Counted from the first letter of the stretch, positions 16,893 through 26,248 are shown. The stretch: DNA of 64,000 bases from Microbacterium gorillae (GCF_000826185.2 NZ_LN648875.1:1439853-1503852), one strand, 5' to 3'. Numbers and translations: made by a program. Notes: generated by a model not told the origin, from the sequence alone.

Positions 16893-19016
16893 ATGACACG
16901 CAATCCCGGGTTCACCGACATCAAGTTCGGTGCCGCCTATTACCCCGAGTACCAGCCGACGCGCTCGTACGTCGAAGACCTCGACCTCATGGTCCAGGCG
17001 GGGTTCTCGGTGATCCGCGTGGGCGAGTCGGTGTGGTCGACGTGGGAGCCGCGCAATGGCGTCTTCGACCTCGAGTGGCTGGCTCCGGTGCTCGACGCGG
17101 CGCACGAACGCGGTATCGCGGTGATCCTCGGGACGCCGACCTACGCGGTCCCGCCGTGGCTTCAGGTGCTGCACCCCGAGATCGCGCTGCGCCGGCGCGA
17201 CGGGTCAGCCGTCGGGTGGGGCTCGCGACAGGAGGCCGACCAGTCGCACCCCGCATACCGCTGGTTCGCCGAACGCGTCACGCGCCAGGTCGTGGGTCGC
17301 TACGCCGATCACCCGGCCGTGATCGGCTTCCAGGTCGACAACGAGCCGGGCGACCAGCTCGTCCACAACGACAGCACCTTCGCCAGGTTCATCGACTGGC
17401 TGCGCGACCGCTACGGCTCGGTCCAGGCCCTCAACGATGACTGGGGGTTGGTGTACTGGTCGCACCGCATCACCGAATGGACGCAGCTGTGGCGACCGGA
17501 CGGCAACAAGATGCCGCAGTACACCATCGAATGGCGTCGGTTCCAAGCCGCACTCGCCACCGACCTGGTGAGCTGGCTGGCGGAGATCGTGCGTGAGTAC
17601 GCCCGCGACGATCAGTTCGTCACCACGTGCATCTCCTACCCGCGTCCGCAGATCGCCGATGACCTGCTCGTCGCCGACCTCGACATCACGGCGGGCAACC
17701 CCTACTACCTCATGCAGGAGGGACTCACCGCCGAGCGCGAGCTGCCCCGCACCGAGGAGTGGTGGCACACGGGGCCGTGGGCCCTGTTCAAGTGGGGTGA
17801 CCGGGCCTACTCGTCCGCCCAGCAACGATTCCTCGTGACCGAGACCAACGCGCAGAGCATCGGCCAGGCCTGGCAGAACCACCCGCCGTACCCCGGCCAA
17901 CTGCGTCAGGCCGCGTTCGCGCTCATCGCGCGCGGCGCTCGGATGATCGAGTACTGGCACTGGCAGACGACGCACCACGGTCTGGAGGCCCACTGGGGTG
18001 GGGTGCTGCCGCACAGCCGTCGCCCGGGACGGGTCTACTACGAGATCGCGCACCTCGGTGCCGAACTGCGCTCGCTCGGTGACCGACTGGACGCCCTCGA
18101 GCCCGACGCCGACGTGCTGATGCTTCACTCCACTGAAACCGCGTGGCTGTGGGAGGAGTATCCCCCGTTCGCGGATGCCCGAGGTGAGGCCGACCCGACG
18201 AGCTACCGCCGCGCGGTCGACCCGTTCTACCGCGGGCTCGTCGAGACCGGTGCGCAGGTGCGCTTCCAGCACGCCCGCCAATTCGTGGACGCCGACCCGG
18301 TCGCGACGGCACGCCGCTATCCGGTGCTCGTCGCCGTGGCCGAATACGTCGCCTGCGATGGCGAGCTCGACGCACTTCGCGCGTACGCCCACGCCGGCGG
18401 CCACCTCGTACTCGGGGTGCGCACCGGATACGCGGACGGCCTCGCCCGCTCGCGTGCCGAGGTCGCTCCCGCGCGGCTCGCCGCCGCCGCGGGCGTCTGG
18501 TACGACGAGTACACCAACCTCGACGCTCCGTGGCCGGTGTCGGGAACCATCGACCTCGAAGCCGGCTCGGCGGGCGAGCTGTGGGCCGACGTGCTGAACG
18601 TCGACGACGCCGAGACACTCGTCGCCTTCGCTCGGAACGAGCTCGGAGCCCACTCGGCCGTGACCACGTGCGCCCACGGCGCAGGACGCATCACCTACGT
18701 CGCCACCGTCCCCAATGCCCCCCTGGCCCGCAGCCTCGCTCGCTGGCTGGTGCCGGACCCGATCGCCGGTCGGTGGTCGGTGTCCGACGCTGTGTCGGTG
18801 ATGTCGGGATCCCGCGGGTCCGAGCGCATCTTCTTCGTCCATAACTGGTCGGGCGAAGCCGCCACGCTCACCCTGCCGCACGACGTGCGGCACCTCGAAT
18901 CCGGCGACGCTGTCGCCGCCGGATTCACCTTCCCCCTCGGCCCGCGATCTGTCATCCTCTTCGCGAGCGTCGACCCCGAAGTGGCAACACCTCGTCCACA
19001 CCAGGAGAAAGAATGA
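16893..19016 (+). CDS. GH42 beta-galactosidase, cytoplasmic
   Basis: A 707-aa GH42 enzyme that removes terminal beta-galactosyl residues from imported oligosaccharides. The TIM-barrel starts with FGAAYYPEY. The acid/base Glu is in QVDNEPG (Glu151) and the nucleophile in FLVTETNAQ (Glu317). Trimerisation and C-terminal beta domains follow. No signal peptide is present. ATG 16893 is chosen over upstream in-frame starts because AGAGG sits 6 nt before it. It heads an operon with the transporter genes: its stop overlaps the binding-protein start by 4 bp. The LacI operator at 16834-16851 lies in its promoter region. Confidence 0.93.
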   Translation: MTRNPGFTDIKFGAAYYPEYQPTRSYVEDLDLMVQAGFSVIRVGESVWSTWEPRNGVFDLEWLAPVLDAAHERGIAVILGTPTYAVPPWLQVLHPEIALRRRDGSAVGWGSRQEADQSHPAYRWFAERVTRQVVGRYADHPAVIGFQVDNEPGDQLVHNDSTFARFIDWLRDRYGSVQALNDDWGLVYWSHRITEWTQLWRPDGNKMPQYTIEWRRFQAALATDLVSWLAEIVREYARDDQFVTTCISYPRPQIADDLLVADLDITAGNPYYLMQEGLTAERELPRTEEWWHTGPWALFKWGDRAYSSAQQRFLVTETNAQSIGQAWQNHPPYPGQLRQAAFALIARGARMIEYWHWQTTHHGLEAHWGGVLPHSRRPGRVYYEIAHLGAELRSLGDRLDALEPDADVLMLHSTETAWLWEEYPPFADARGEADPTSYRRAVDPFYRGLVETGAQVRFQHARQFVDADPVATARRYPVLVAVAEYVACDGELDALRAYAHAGGHLVLGVRTGYADGLARSRAEVAPARLAAAAGVWYDEYTNLDAPWPVSGTIDLEAGSAGELWADVLNVDDAETLVAFARNELGAHSAVTTCAHGAGRITYVATVPNAPLARSLARWLVPDPIAGRWSVSDAVSVMSGSRGSERIFFVHNWSGEAATLTLPHDVRHLESGDAVAAGFTFPLGPRSVILFASVDPEVATPRPHQEKE

Positions 19017-20368
19017 ACACCACAGCACGACGACTGCTCGTCCTGACCTCGGTCTGCGTGACCGCGGCACTCGCGTTCAGCGGTTGCGCGACGTCCGGCA
19101 CCACCACGCCGGCGACCAAAGACGGTCCCGTCTCGCAGGCGGACATCGACAAGGCGATGAAGACCCCGACCACCCTCACCATGTGGTCCTGGCTCCCCGA
19201 CCTGCAGGACGAGATCGACCTGTTCGAGGCGAAATATCCGGCGATCAAGGTGAAGCTCGTCAACACCTCCAACGGCACCACCCAGTATCCGAAGCTGCGC
19301 AGCGCCCTCACGGCGGGCAAGGGCGCCCCGGACGTCGCTCACATCGAGTACGCCTTCCTGCCTGGGTTCCGCCAGACCGGTGGTCTGGCCGATCTCACCC
19401 CGTACGGCGCCGCCGACCTCAAGGACCAGTTCGTGCCGTGGGTGTGGGGGCAGGTCAGCACGAAGGACGGAATCTGGGCGGTTCCGCAGGACTCCGGACC
19501 CATGGGCACGCTCTACCGCGAGGACCTCTTCACCGCGGCGGGCATCAAGGACGTGCCCGCCACCTGGGATGAGTTCGCCACCACCGCCAAGACCTACCAC
19601 GAGAAGACCGGTCAGTACCTGACGAACATCCCCGGCGACGCGTCGGATCAGATGCTGGGCCTGTTCTGGCAGGCCGGGGCGAAGCCCTTCACCTTTGACG
19701 GCGACAAGACCGTGTCGATCGACCTCGACTCCGCCGCCGCGAAGAAGGTCATGGGCTACTGGCAGGACCTGATCAAGTCGGGCGCCGTCTCGACCGACGC
19801 CGGCTGGAATGACAACTGGTACCAGGGTCTGGCCAAGGGCAAGTACGGCACCTGGCTCACGGCTGCCTGGGCGCCGGTCTTCCTCTCCGGCACCGTGAAG
19901 GACACCGCAGGGAAGTGGCGAGCCGCGGAGCTTCCGCAGTGGAAGGCGGGGGAGCACGCCTCGGGCAACTGGGGTGGGTCATCGACGGCGGTGATCGCGA
20001 CGAGCGAGCACAAGATCGCCGCGTACGAACTGGCGAAGTTCCTCAACACCGACAGCGAGTCCACGGCCATGCTCACCAGCAAGCAGTCGCTGTTCCCGAC
20101 GACGACGCACGCACTGACGGCGCCCGCGTTCGCCGACCAGAAGGTGGACTTCTTCGGCGGGCAGCAGGTCAACAAGGTCTTCGCTGACATCTCCGCGACC
20201 GTGGACCCCGACTTCACCTGGCCGCCGTTCATGGAGTACGTCGCATCGAGCTACACCGAGACCGTCGGCGACGCGATCGTCAACGGTGGCGACATGGTGG
20301 GTGCCCTGACGAAGTGGGACCAGGCCGTCGAGACCTACGCCAAGCAGCAGGGCTTCACCGTGAAGTGA
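19013..20368 (+). CDS. Sugar ABC transporter substrate-binding lipoprotein
   Basis: A 451-aa family 1 extracellular solute-binding protein. The N-terminus carries a lipoprotein signal with lipobox FSGC (Cys25), so it is anchored outside the membrane. A typical sugar-binding-protein body follows (TLTMWSWLPDLQDEIDLFEAKYP). AGGAG lies 5 nt before the ATG, which overlaps the GH42 stop. Together with the two permeases it forms an importer. No ATPase gene is present, which is usual in actinobacteria where one MsiK-type ATPase serves many sugar transporters. The ligand is probably a galactose-containing oligosaccharide (inference from neighbours). Confidence 0.92.
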   Translation: MNTTARRLLVLTSVCVTAALAFSGCATSGTTTPATKDGPVSQADIDKAMKTPTTLTMWSWLPDLQDEIDLFEAKYPAIKVKLVNTSNGTTQYPKLRSALTAGKGAPDVAHIEYAFLPGFRQTGGLADLTPYGAADLKDQFVPWVWGQVSTKDGIWAVPQDSGPMGTLYREDLFTAAGIKDVPATWDEFATTAKTYHEKTGQYLTNIPGDASDQMLGLFWQAGAKPFTFDGDKTVSIDLDSAAAKKVMGYWQDLIKSGAVSTDAGWNDNWYQGLAKGKYGTWLTAAWAPVFLSGTVKDTAGKWRAAELPQWKAGEHASGNWGGSSTAVIATSEHKIAAYELAKFLNTDSESTAMLTSKQSLFPTTTHALTAPAFADQKVDFFGGQQVNKVFADISATVDPDFTWPPFMEYVASSYTETVGDAIVNGGDMVGALTKWDQAVETYAKQQGFTVK

Positions 20369-20464
20369 CCGTCACACCCCCCCGACCGCCGGTGGCGGGT
20401 ATCTCCCCAGATGACCCAGCCCGCCACCGGCATCCCATCCACCGATCTGACGAGAGAGTCATCC

Positions 20465-21391
20465 ATGACCGTTCTCAAGGCGCCATCCCCCGTGGTCGCC
20501 GTGCGGAAGTCCTCACTGCACCGCCCGCAGACCCGGGCCGCGTGGATGCTGTCCGCGCCGTTCATCGTCGTGTTCATCGCGATGCTGATCGTGCCGCTCG
20601 GCTACGCGTTGTGGCAGAGCCTGTTCACCACCACCCTCGTCGGCGGCACGAGTTTCGCCGGCATCGCGAACTACCTCCGAGCGATGGGCGATCCGAGTTT
20701 CTGGGCCGGCGTCGGACGATCGGTGATCTTCCTCTGCGTGCAGGTGCCGATCATGATCGCGGTCGCCCTGCTGCTGGCCCTGGCGCTGGACAGCGGACGG
20801 CTGCGCGGTGCGCGATTCGTCCGCATCGCGGTCTTCGTCCCGTACGCGGTGCCGAGCGTGGTCGCGACTCTCATGTGGGGCTATCTGTACGGCAAGGATT
20901 TCGGACCACTCGCCCAGCTCGCCCACGCGCTGTCACTGCCGTCCCCCGACCTGCTGTCGTCGCAGAACATCCTCGGCGCGATGATGAACATCGTCGCGTG
21001 GGAGTTCATCGGCTACAACATGATCATCATGTACTCGGCGCTCAAGGCCGTGCCGACCGACCTGTACGACGCCGCCGAGATCGACGGCGCGGGGCAGCTG
21101 CGCATCGCGTGGAGCATCAAGATCCCCGCCATCCGCAACGCGATCCTGCTCACGGTGGTGTTCTCCGTGATCGGATCGTTCCAGCTGTTCAACGAGCCCG
21201 CGCTGCTGGCGAAGGTCGCCCCGACGGCCATCGGCAACGACTTCACCCCCAACCTCTATGCCTACAACGTGGCGTTCACACAGCAGGACGTCAGTTACGC
21301 GGCCGCTATCGCGTTCCTGCTCGGGTTCATCGTCATGATCGCGTCGTACGTGGTGCAGACCGTCGGTGCGCGGAAGGAGAGGGTCCGATGA
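20465..21391 (+). CDS. Sugar ABC transporter permease, MalF type
   Basis: A 308-aa inner-membrane subunit with six predicted helices, starting at the ARAAWMLSAPFIVVFIAML-like first segment. The EAA loop reads DAAEIDGAGQLRIAWSIKIP and contacts the ATPase. ATG 20465 is preferred over the in-frame ATG at 20411 because the purine-rich GACGAGAGAG precedes it and the family starts near there. The stop overlaps the next permease start (ATGA), showing translational coupling. Confidence 0.92.
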   Translation: MTVLKAPSPVVAVRKSSLHRPQTRAAWMLSAPFIVVFIAMLIVPLGYALWQSLFTTTLVGGTSFAGIANYLRAMGDPSFWAGVGRSVIFLCVQVPIMIAVALLLALALDSGRLRGARFVRIAVFVPYAVPSVVATLMWGYLYGKDFGPLAQLAHALSLPSPDLLSSQNILGAMMNIVAWEFIGYNMIIMYSALKAVPTDLYDAAEIDGAGQLRIAWSIKIPAIRNAILLTVVFSVIGSFQLFNEPALLAKVAPTAIGNDFTPNLYAYNVAFTQQDVSYAAAIAFLLGFIVMIASYVVQTVGARKERVR

Positions 21392-22311
21392 CCGCCATCG
21401 TGGAATCCGTCAACACGTCCCCAGTGTCGCCTCGCACTCCGCCGCGGCGGAAGGTGATCGAGCGCGCTCAGCGGCGCAGCACCGTGCTGACCGTGGCGGT
21501 GTGGGCGTCGCTCGCCTACTTCCTGTTGCCGCTGGTGTGGCTGGCCGTGGCCTCGACCAAGACGAACGCCGATCTCTTCACGACGTTCGGATTCGCTCCC
21601 GGGAAGTCGTTCGCTCTCTTCGACAACATCGCCCGCGTGTTCACGCAGAACAACGGCGCCTACGGCATCTGGTTGCTGAACACTCTGCTGTACTCCGTGG
21701 GTGCGGCCGTGGGGGCTGCGGCCCTGGCGACGGCGTGCGGCTATGCGCTGGCGAAGTACACCTTCCGCGGACGCGCGCTCGTGTTCAGCGTGATCCTCGG
21801 TGCGGTGATGGTGCCGCTGACGGCGCTCGCCATTCCGACGTTCCTGCTGTTCAGCGCGTGGAACCTCGCCGATACCCCGTGGGCCATCGTGCTGCCGTCG
21901 CTCGTGAGTCCGTTCGGCGTCTACCTGATGCGCGTGTACGCCGCTGACGCGGTCGATGACAGCCTGCTGGAGGCGGCGCGGATCGATGGTGCGAGCGAGT
22001 TCCGGGTGTTCTTCACGGTCGCGTTGCGTCTGCTCGCGCCCGGAATCGTCACCGTGCTGCTGTTCACTCTCGTGTCGACCTGGAACAACTACTTCCTGCC
22101 GCTGATCATGCTCAACAGCCCTGAGCTCTTCCCGGTCACGGTGGGGTTGGCGTCCTGGCAGGCGTCGGCGACCGCCGGCGGTGGAGCCGAGGTGCTGTTC
22201 TCGACCGTGATCACCGGGTCGATGGTGTCGATCCTGCCGCTGATCATCGCGTTCCTGTTCCTGCAGCGGTACTGGCAGACGGGGCTCGGCAGCGGGGGAG
22301 TGAAGGGGTAA
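21388..22311 (+). CDS. Sugar ABC transporter permease, MalG type
   Basis: A 307-aa second permease with six membrane helices and the EAA loop EAARIDGASEFRVFFTVALR near the middle of the C-terminal half. The N-terminal ~30 residues are a cytoplasmic, Arg-rich tail. AAGGAGAGGG precedes the ATG. It is the last gene of the GH42-transporter operon; the next gene starts 66 bp later with its own promoter signals. Confidence 0.92.
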   Translation: MTAIVESVNTSPVSPRTPPRRKVIERAQRRSTVLTVAVWASLAYFLLPLVWLAVASTKTNADLFTTFGFAPGKSFALFDNIARVFTQNNGAYGIWLLNTLLYSVGAAVGAAALATACGYALAKYTFRGRALVFSVILGAVMVPLTALAIPTFLLFSAWNLADTPWAIVLPSLVSPFGVYLMRVYAADAVDDSLLEAARIDGASEFRVFFTVALRLLAPGIVTVLLFTLVSTWNNYFLPLIMLNSPELFPVTVGLASWQASATAGGGAEVLFSTVITGSMVSILPLIIAFLFLQRYWQTGLGSGGVKG

Positions 22312-22336
22312 GTCGCACCCCTGGGGCGGTGGCGGA

Positions 22337-22354
22337 CGATACGCCCGCGATACG
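22337..22354. promoter_or_regulatory. Direct-repeat operator, probable response-regulator site
   Basis: Two CGATACG heptamers separated by 4 bp give an 11-bp period, which suits an OmpR-family dimer binding head to tail. The repeats cover the -35 region of the promoter whose -10-like CACACT (22365-22370) precedes the carboxypeptidase start. The same element at the same distance occurs at 23322-23339. Confidence 0.7.
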
Positions 22355-22377
22355 GGGACGTCGGCACACTGGCTTCC

Positions 22378-23313
22378 ATGGGGATCCAACATCGGACGGA
22401 GCGATCGCGACTCGCGTTTCTCGTCATGACCTTCGTGGCACTGCTCGCCACGATCGGGCTGCTGGCGATGTGGACGACGGCGATCGGCACGGCCGAGGCG
22501 GGCACCGGTCGTGGGTCCAGTGGGGGTACCGCGCCGGTGTCCGTGGAACTCGACACGATCACCTGGCCGGCGCAGGGAGAGGCCGCGGTCGCGATCGAGG
22601 ACGGTCCGATCCTCACCAGCAGCGATGAACCGCTGCCGATGGCCAGCATCTCCAAGGTCATCACTGCGCTGATGATCCTGGAGGCCCGACCGCTCGAACT
22701 CGGAGAGTCGGGGGACTCGTTCCGGATCACCCAGGACGACGAGCGGAACTATGAAGCGGCGATGGACAGCGGGAAGTCGGCGCTCCCGGTCCCGGTGGGC
22801 GGCAGCCTGACGCAGTATGAATTGCTGGAGGGCATGCTGATCGGTTCGGCCTGCAACTACGCCGACCTGCTGGTGCAGGACATCTGGGGGTCCGACGACG
22901 CGTTCGTCGCCGCTGCGGCGGACTTCCTCGACCGGCACGACGTGTCCGGCGTGACGATGGTCGAGCCGACGGGTTTCGATCCGCGCAACACCGCGACACC
23001 GGCCGCCCTGATCGAGGTCGGACGTCTGGCCCTGGCGAACCCGGTCGTGGCGGAGATCGTCGTGAAGCAGTCCGTTGATCTGCCCGGCGCCGGACAGGTG
23101 GAGAACACGAACGACCTGCTCGCTGACCCCGGGGCCCTCGGCATCAAAACGGGCACGCTCGACGGCTACAACCTGCTCTCCGCTCGCGATCTGACCGGCG
23201 CCGACGGCACGCCCCGGCGCGCGTTCGTGGTGGTGCTGGGTCAGACCGACGATGACTCCCGGTACGCCGCCGCGCGAGCGCTCTACGCTCAGGTCGCCGG
23301 GCTCAGCGGGTGA
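22378..23313 (+). CDS. D-alanyl-D-alanine carboxypeptidase (peptidase S11)
   Basis: A 311-aa membrane-anchored enzyme that trims the terminal D-Ala of peptidoglycan stem peptides. The N-terminal helix (about residues 11-35) is a signal anchor. The SxxK motif is SISK (Ser90, Lys93) and the third motif is KTG in GIKTGTLDG. The second motif region reads GSACNYAD, where S11 enzymes usually have S-x-N, so the Asn position holds Cys or is shifted by one. ATG 22378 is likely leaderless (CACACT 7 nt upstream). It lies just upstream of a two-component system with a matching operator, so it is probably part of that regulon. Confidence 0.9.
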   Translation: MGIQHRTERSRLAFLVMTFVALLATIGLLAMWTTAIGTAEAGTGRGSSGGTAPVSVELDTITWPAQGEAAVAIEDGPILTSSDEPLPMASISKVITALMILEARPLELGESGDSFRITQDDERNYEAAMDSGKSALPVPVGGSLTQYELLEGMLIGSACNYADLLVQDIWGSDDAFVAAAADFLDRHDVSGVTMVEPTGFDPRNTATPAALIEVGRLALANPVVAEIVVKQSVDLPGAGQVENTNDLLADPGALGIKTGTLDGYNLLSARDLTGADGTPRRAFVVVLGQTDDDSRYAAARALYAQVAGLSG

Positions 23314-23321
23314 CGATCGCC

Positions 23322-23339
23322 CGATACGTCGGCGATACG
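23322..23339. promoter_or_regulatory. Direct-repeat operator upstream of the response regulator
   Basis: CGATACG, 4 bp, CGATACG: the same element as at 22337-22354. The distance from the first repeat to the -10 box is 28 bp in both cases (here TACGCT at 23350-23355). It suggests autoregulation by the OmpR-family protein at 23363. Confidence 0.72.
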
Positions 23340-23362
23340 CACGCGGCCGTACGCTGACACGT

Positions 23363-24043
23363 ATGCGCGTGCTGATCGTCGAGGACGAGCTCTTCCTGGC
23401 CGAGGCCGTCCGGGACGGGCTGAGACTGGAGTCGATCGCGGCCGACATCGCCGGCGACGGGGACACGGCCCTGTTCCAGCTGGCGGTCAATCGCTACGAC
23501 GTCGTCATCCTGGATCGCGATATTCCGGGGCCCAACGGCGATGAGATCGCGCGGCGACTCGCAAGCGCTTCGCAGAGTCCCCGAGTTCTCATGCTCACCG
23601 CTGCGGATCGACTGGATGACAAGGAATCCGGATTCGCCAGCGGAGCCGACGACTACCTCACCAAACCGTTCGCGCTGCGCGAGCTCGTGCTGCGGTTACG
23701 GGCGCTTGAGCGGCGCTCCGCGGTGAGCGCGCCCCCGGTCCTCGAATTCGCGGGCATCCGGCTGGATCCGTTCCGTCGCGAGGTCTCCCGCGACGGTCGG
23801 GACATCGAGCTGACCCGGAAGCAGTTCGCCGTGCTGGCAGTCCTGCTGGGCAGCCGCGGCGGAATCGTCAGCGCCGAGGACCTCCTCGAGCGGGCATGGG
23901 ATGAGAACGCGGACCCGTTCACGAACGCCGTGCGGATCACCATCTCGACGCTGCGCAAGCGCCTCGGGGAACCGTGGGTGATCGCGACCGTCCCCGGTGT
24001 GGGGTACCGGATCGCCGAGCCGACCGATGCGGAGTCCCCGTGA
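23363..24043 (+). CDS. OmpR-family response regulator
   Basis: A 226-aa two-component response regulator. The receiver domain has the phosphoacceptor Asp51 (VVILDRDIPG), switch residue Thr79 and Lys101 (LTKPF). The C-terminal winged helix (about residues 128-220) ends with ATVPGVGYRI. ATG 23363 is chosen: TACGCT lies 7 nt upstream and there is no Shine-Dalgarno, so it is likely leaderless. The last bases overlap the kinase GTG. It is the best candidate to bind the CGATACG direct repeats. Confidence 0.93.
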   Translation: MRVLIVEDELFLAEAVRDGLRLESIAADIAGDGDTALFQLAVNRYDVVILDRDIPGPNGDEIARRLASASQSPRVLMLTAADRLDDKESGFASGADDYLTKPFALRELVLRLRALERRSAVSAPPVLEFAGIRLDPFRREVSRDGRDIELTRKQFAVLAVLLGSRGGIVSAEDLLERAWDENADPFTNAVRITISTLRKRLGEPWVIATVPGVGYRIAEPTDAESP

Positions 24044-25149
24044 CGCGCCCGGCGCCGGCGCCTCGGCATGGGCGGCTGTCCGTCCGCCTCAAACTGACCC
24101 TGAGCTATGCCGGGCTCGTCGTCGTCGCGGGGATCGCGATGTTCGCGGTCGGGCTGCTGCTCCTGCGTTTCGTGCCCGAAGGGGCCATCTTCGCCGACAG
24201 CGGTGCCTGGGCGCCGAACCGGTCGAACCTCATGGACGTGTTCGTGCGATACGCGTGGTGGGCGACCGCGGGACTGGTCGTCTTCGGACTCGTCGGCGGG
24301 TGGGTGCTCGCCGGCGTCGTGCTGCGCCCGCTCGGTCGGATCACGGAGGTCACCCGCCGCGTTCGGGACGGAATGCTCGACGAGCGGATCGCTCTGCCCG
24401 GTCCGCGCGACGAATTCACCGAACTCGCCGACGTGTTCGATGAGATGGTGACGCGCGTACAGCGTGTGATCGACACCGAGCGCCGCTTCGCTGCGAACGC
24501 CTCGCATGAACTGCGCACGCCGACCGCGATCATCCGCACGATGGTGGAGGTCGCGCAGGCCGACCCGGACCACCGCGATATCGACACGGTGCTCGCGCGC
24601 ATCGGCGCGACGAATGACCGCGCCGCGGACATCATCGAATCACTCCTGGTCCTGTCCCGGGTGGAGCACGGTGTGGCGCTGTCCTTCGCGCCCGTGGACC
24701 TTGCCGCCGTCGCCGCGGACGCGTTCGATGACATCCACGTGGACGCGGACGCGCGCGGCATCAGCCTCGATCGTTCGGGGGAGTCGGCCGTGATCGCGGG
24801 CGATCGCCGGCTGGTGGAGCGCCTCGTCGGCAACCTCGCCCGCAACGCCGTCACGCACAACCACGAGGGCGGCGTGGTCCGGGTGTCCACCCGCATGACG
24901 TCGGGGGGTGGCGAACTGTCCGTGACGAACAGCGGTCCGATCCTGGCCCCGGCGCACCTGGCGACACTCACCGAGCCCTTCGTTCGCGGCGGCGGCAGGG
25001 TGCGACGCGGCGGCATGGACGGGGCCGGACTCGGGCTCGCGATCGTGGCGTCGATCGTCCGCGCGCACGGCGGCGTTCTCGACTTGGCGGCGCCGGCCGC
25101 CGGCGGGTTGCAGGTCCGGGTGACCCTGCCGGCTCACCCCGCGCGCTGA
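24040..25149 (+). CDS. Sensor histidine kinase
   Basis: A 369-aa membrane kinase partnered with the response regulator, whose stop overlaps its GTG. Two membrane helices (about 21-43 and 71-93) enclose a short outer loop of about 27 residues. A HAMP domain and the HisKA box with ASHELRTP (phospho-His156) follow, then N and G boxes (NLARNAVTHN, GAGLGLAIV). The small external loop suggests that the signal is sensed within the membrane or through another protein, as in VanS-like or BceS-like kinases. The 3' end overlaps the convergent VanZ gene by 16 bp. Confidence 0.93.
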   Translation: MTRPAPAPRHGRLSVRLKLTLSYAGLVVVAGIAMFAVGLLLLRFVPEGAIFADSGAWAPNRSNLMDVFVRYAWWATAGLVVFGLVGGWVLAGVVLRPLGRITEVTRRVRDGMLDERIALPGPRDEFTELADVFDEMVTRVQRVIDTERRFAANASHELRTPTAIIRTMVEVAQADPDHRDIDTVLARIGATNDRAADIIESLLVLSRVEHGVALSFAPVDLAAVAADAFDDIHVDADARGISLDRSGESAVIAGDRRLVERLVGNLARNAVTHNHEGGVVRVSTRMTSGGGELSVTNSGPILAPAHLATLTEPFVRGGGRVRRGGMDGAGLGLAIVASIVRAHGGVLDLAAPAAGGLQVRVTLPAHPAR

Positions 25150-25583
25150 GTCGCGCGACGCTGCCGCAGTCCTCTGACGAGCATGACCACGAGCGCCCCG
25201 ACCGTGCCGCCCACCGTGTTCCAGAGGATGTCCTGAACATCCGGTACGCGGCCCGGAATCCGGGCCTGCAGATTCTCCACCGTGAACGACAGCGCGAACG
25301 CCAGGACCGGCGCGAGGATCCACCAGCGCCGACCCACGAGCACGGCCAACGCGACGCCCAGCGGGACGAACATCAGGGCGTTGAGGCCGCTCTCCACTTC
25401 GGCGTAGCTCAGGGGCGCGGCGACCGAACCCGGGGCAGCGTGGAGCAGTTCCATGAACGCTTCGCGTGCCGGCGTGACGATCCACCACGGAGAGAGGGTG
25501 AGTGCGAGGACGGCGATGGCCGCGACGATCGCGACCCAGAGCCGCACCGCGACGGGTGAGGTGTTGCGTGAGGTGGACGTCAT
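25134..25583 (-). CDS. VanZ-like membrane protein
   Basis: A 149-aa protein with four predicted membrane helices and the VanZ-family pattern in which a conserved Glu/Asn pair (FTVENLQ) is followed by PDVQDILWNTVGGTVGA. VanZ proteins give low-level teicoplanin resistance in enterococci, but most homologues have unknown function. It faces the histidine kinase and overlaps its end, next to a carboxypeptidase, so an envelope role is plausible. Confidence 0.85.
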   Translation of the reverse strand: MTSTSRNTSPVAVRLWVAIVAAIAVLALTLSPWWIVTPAREAFMELLHAAPGSVAAPLSYAEVESGLNALMFVPLGVALAVLVGRRWWILAPVLAFALSFTVENLQARIPGRVPDVQDILWNTVGGTVGALVVMLVRGLRQRRATQRAG

Positions 25584-25705
25584 CCCTCCACTTCACCCGG
25601 CGCGGTGTTGCGTGGGCATATGCTCCGGACCAAGAACGCGTTCACCGCTCCACCGGCCATCGACCCCGCGCCCATCGCGACCATCAGCATCTTCAGCGTG
25701 TCCGG
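25580..25705 (-). pseudogene. Possible remnant of a small membrane protein
   Basis: A 40-codon minus-strand frame reads KMLMVAMGAGSMAGGAVNAF and stops at a TGA that overlaps the VanZ start. The hydrophobic, coding-like text has no plausible start or ribosome site upstream, so it may be the tail of a lost gene. Evidence is weak. Confidence 0.25.
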
Positions 25706-25843
25706 GGAGCGGATTCACACGCATTCCCCCGGCGAGTGAGAACGTCCGGAAGAATTTCTGGGGCCGATGTCGAGAATGCGGGATCGGCTCCGTCACCCTG
25801 AGGAACGCGGCGAGAACGGCCGCGTCGGACAGAAGGAGTCACC

Positions 25844-26248
25844 ATGCCGAAGTACCTGATGCTCAAGCACTACCGCGGAGGTCGCGCGCCCCTGAACGAC
25901 GTGCCCATGACGCAGTGGTCGCCGGCGGAGTTCGCCGCGCACGTGGCGTACATGCAGGACATGGAGCGTCGCCTGCTCAGCACCGGAGAGCTCGTCTCCA
26001 GCGAGGGCCTGGCGATGGACGGAGTGTGGGTCCGCTACGACGGCGAAGGCAAGCCGCCGATCACGGACGGGCCGTTCGCGGAGACGAAGGACCTCATCGC
26101 CGGCTGGATGCTGGTGGACGTGGAATCGTACGAGCGGGCCCTCGAACTCGCCGGGGAGCTGTCCGCCGCCCCCGCCGCCGGCGGACGTCCGCTCGGCGAA
26201 TGGCTGGAGCTGCGCGAGGTGATGGACGCCCCGCCGGCCGACCTGTGA
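25844..26248 (+). CDS. YCII/DGPF-family protein
   Basis: A 134-aa cytoplasmic protein of the YCII superfamily, with the signature DGPFAETKD near residues 76-84. The biochemical function of the family is unknown. Members commonly sit beside ECF sigma factors of the ECF42 type, as here. A GAAGGAG Shine-Dalgarno precedes the ATG. The stop codon overlaps the sigma-factor GTG by 4 bp. Confidence 0.9.
   Translation: MPKYLMLKHYRGGRAPLNDVPMTQWSPAEFAAHVAYMQDMERRLLSTGELVSSEGLAMDGVWVRYDGEGKPPITDGPFAETKDLIAGWMLVDVESYERALELAGELSAAPAAGGRPLGEWLELREVMDAPPADL

Noticed and set aside
21295-23490. 731-aa minus-strand frame across the permease, carboxypeptidase and regulator genes
   Set aside because: Shadow of well-supported plus-strand genes; composition is Arg/Gly/Pro noise.
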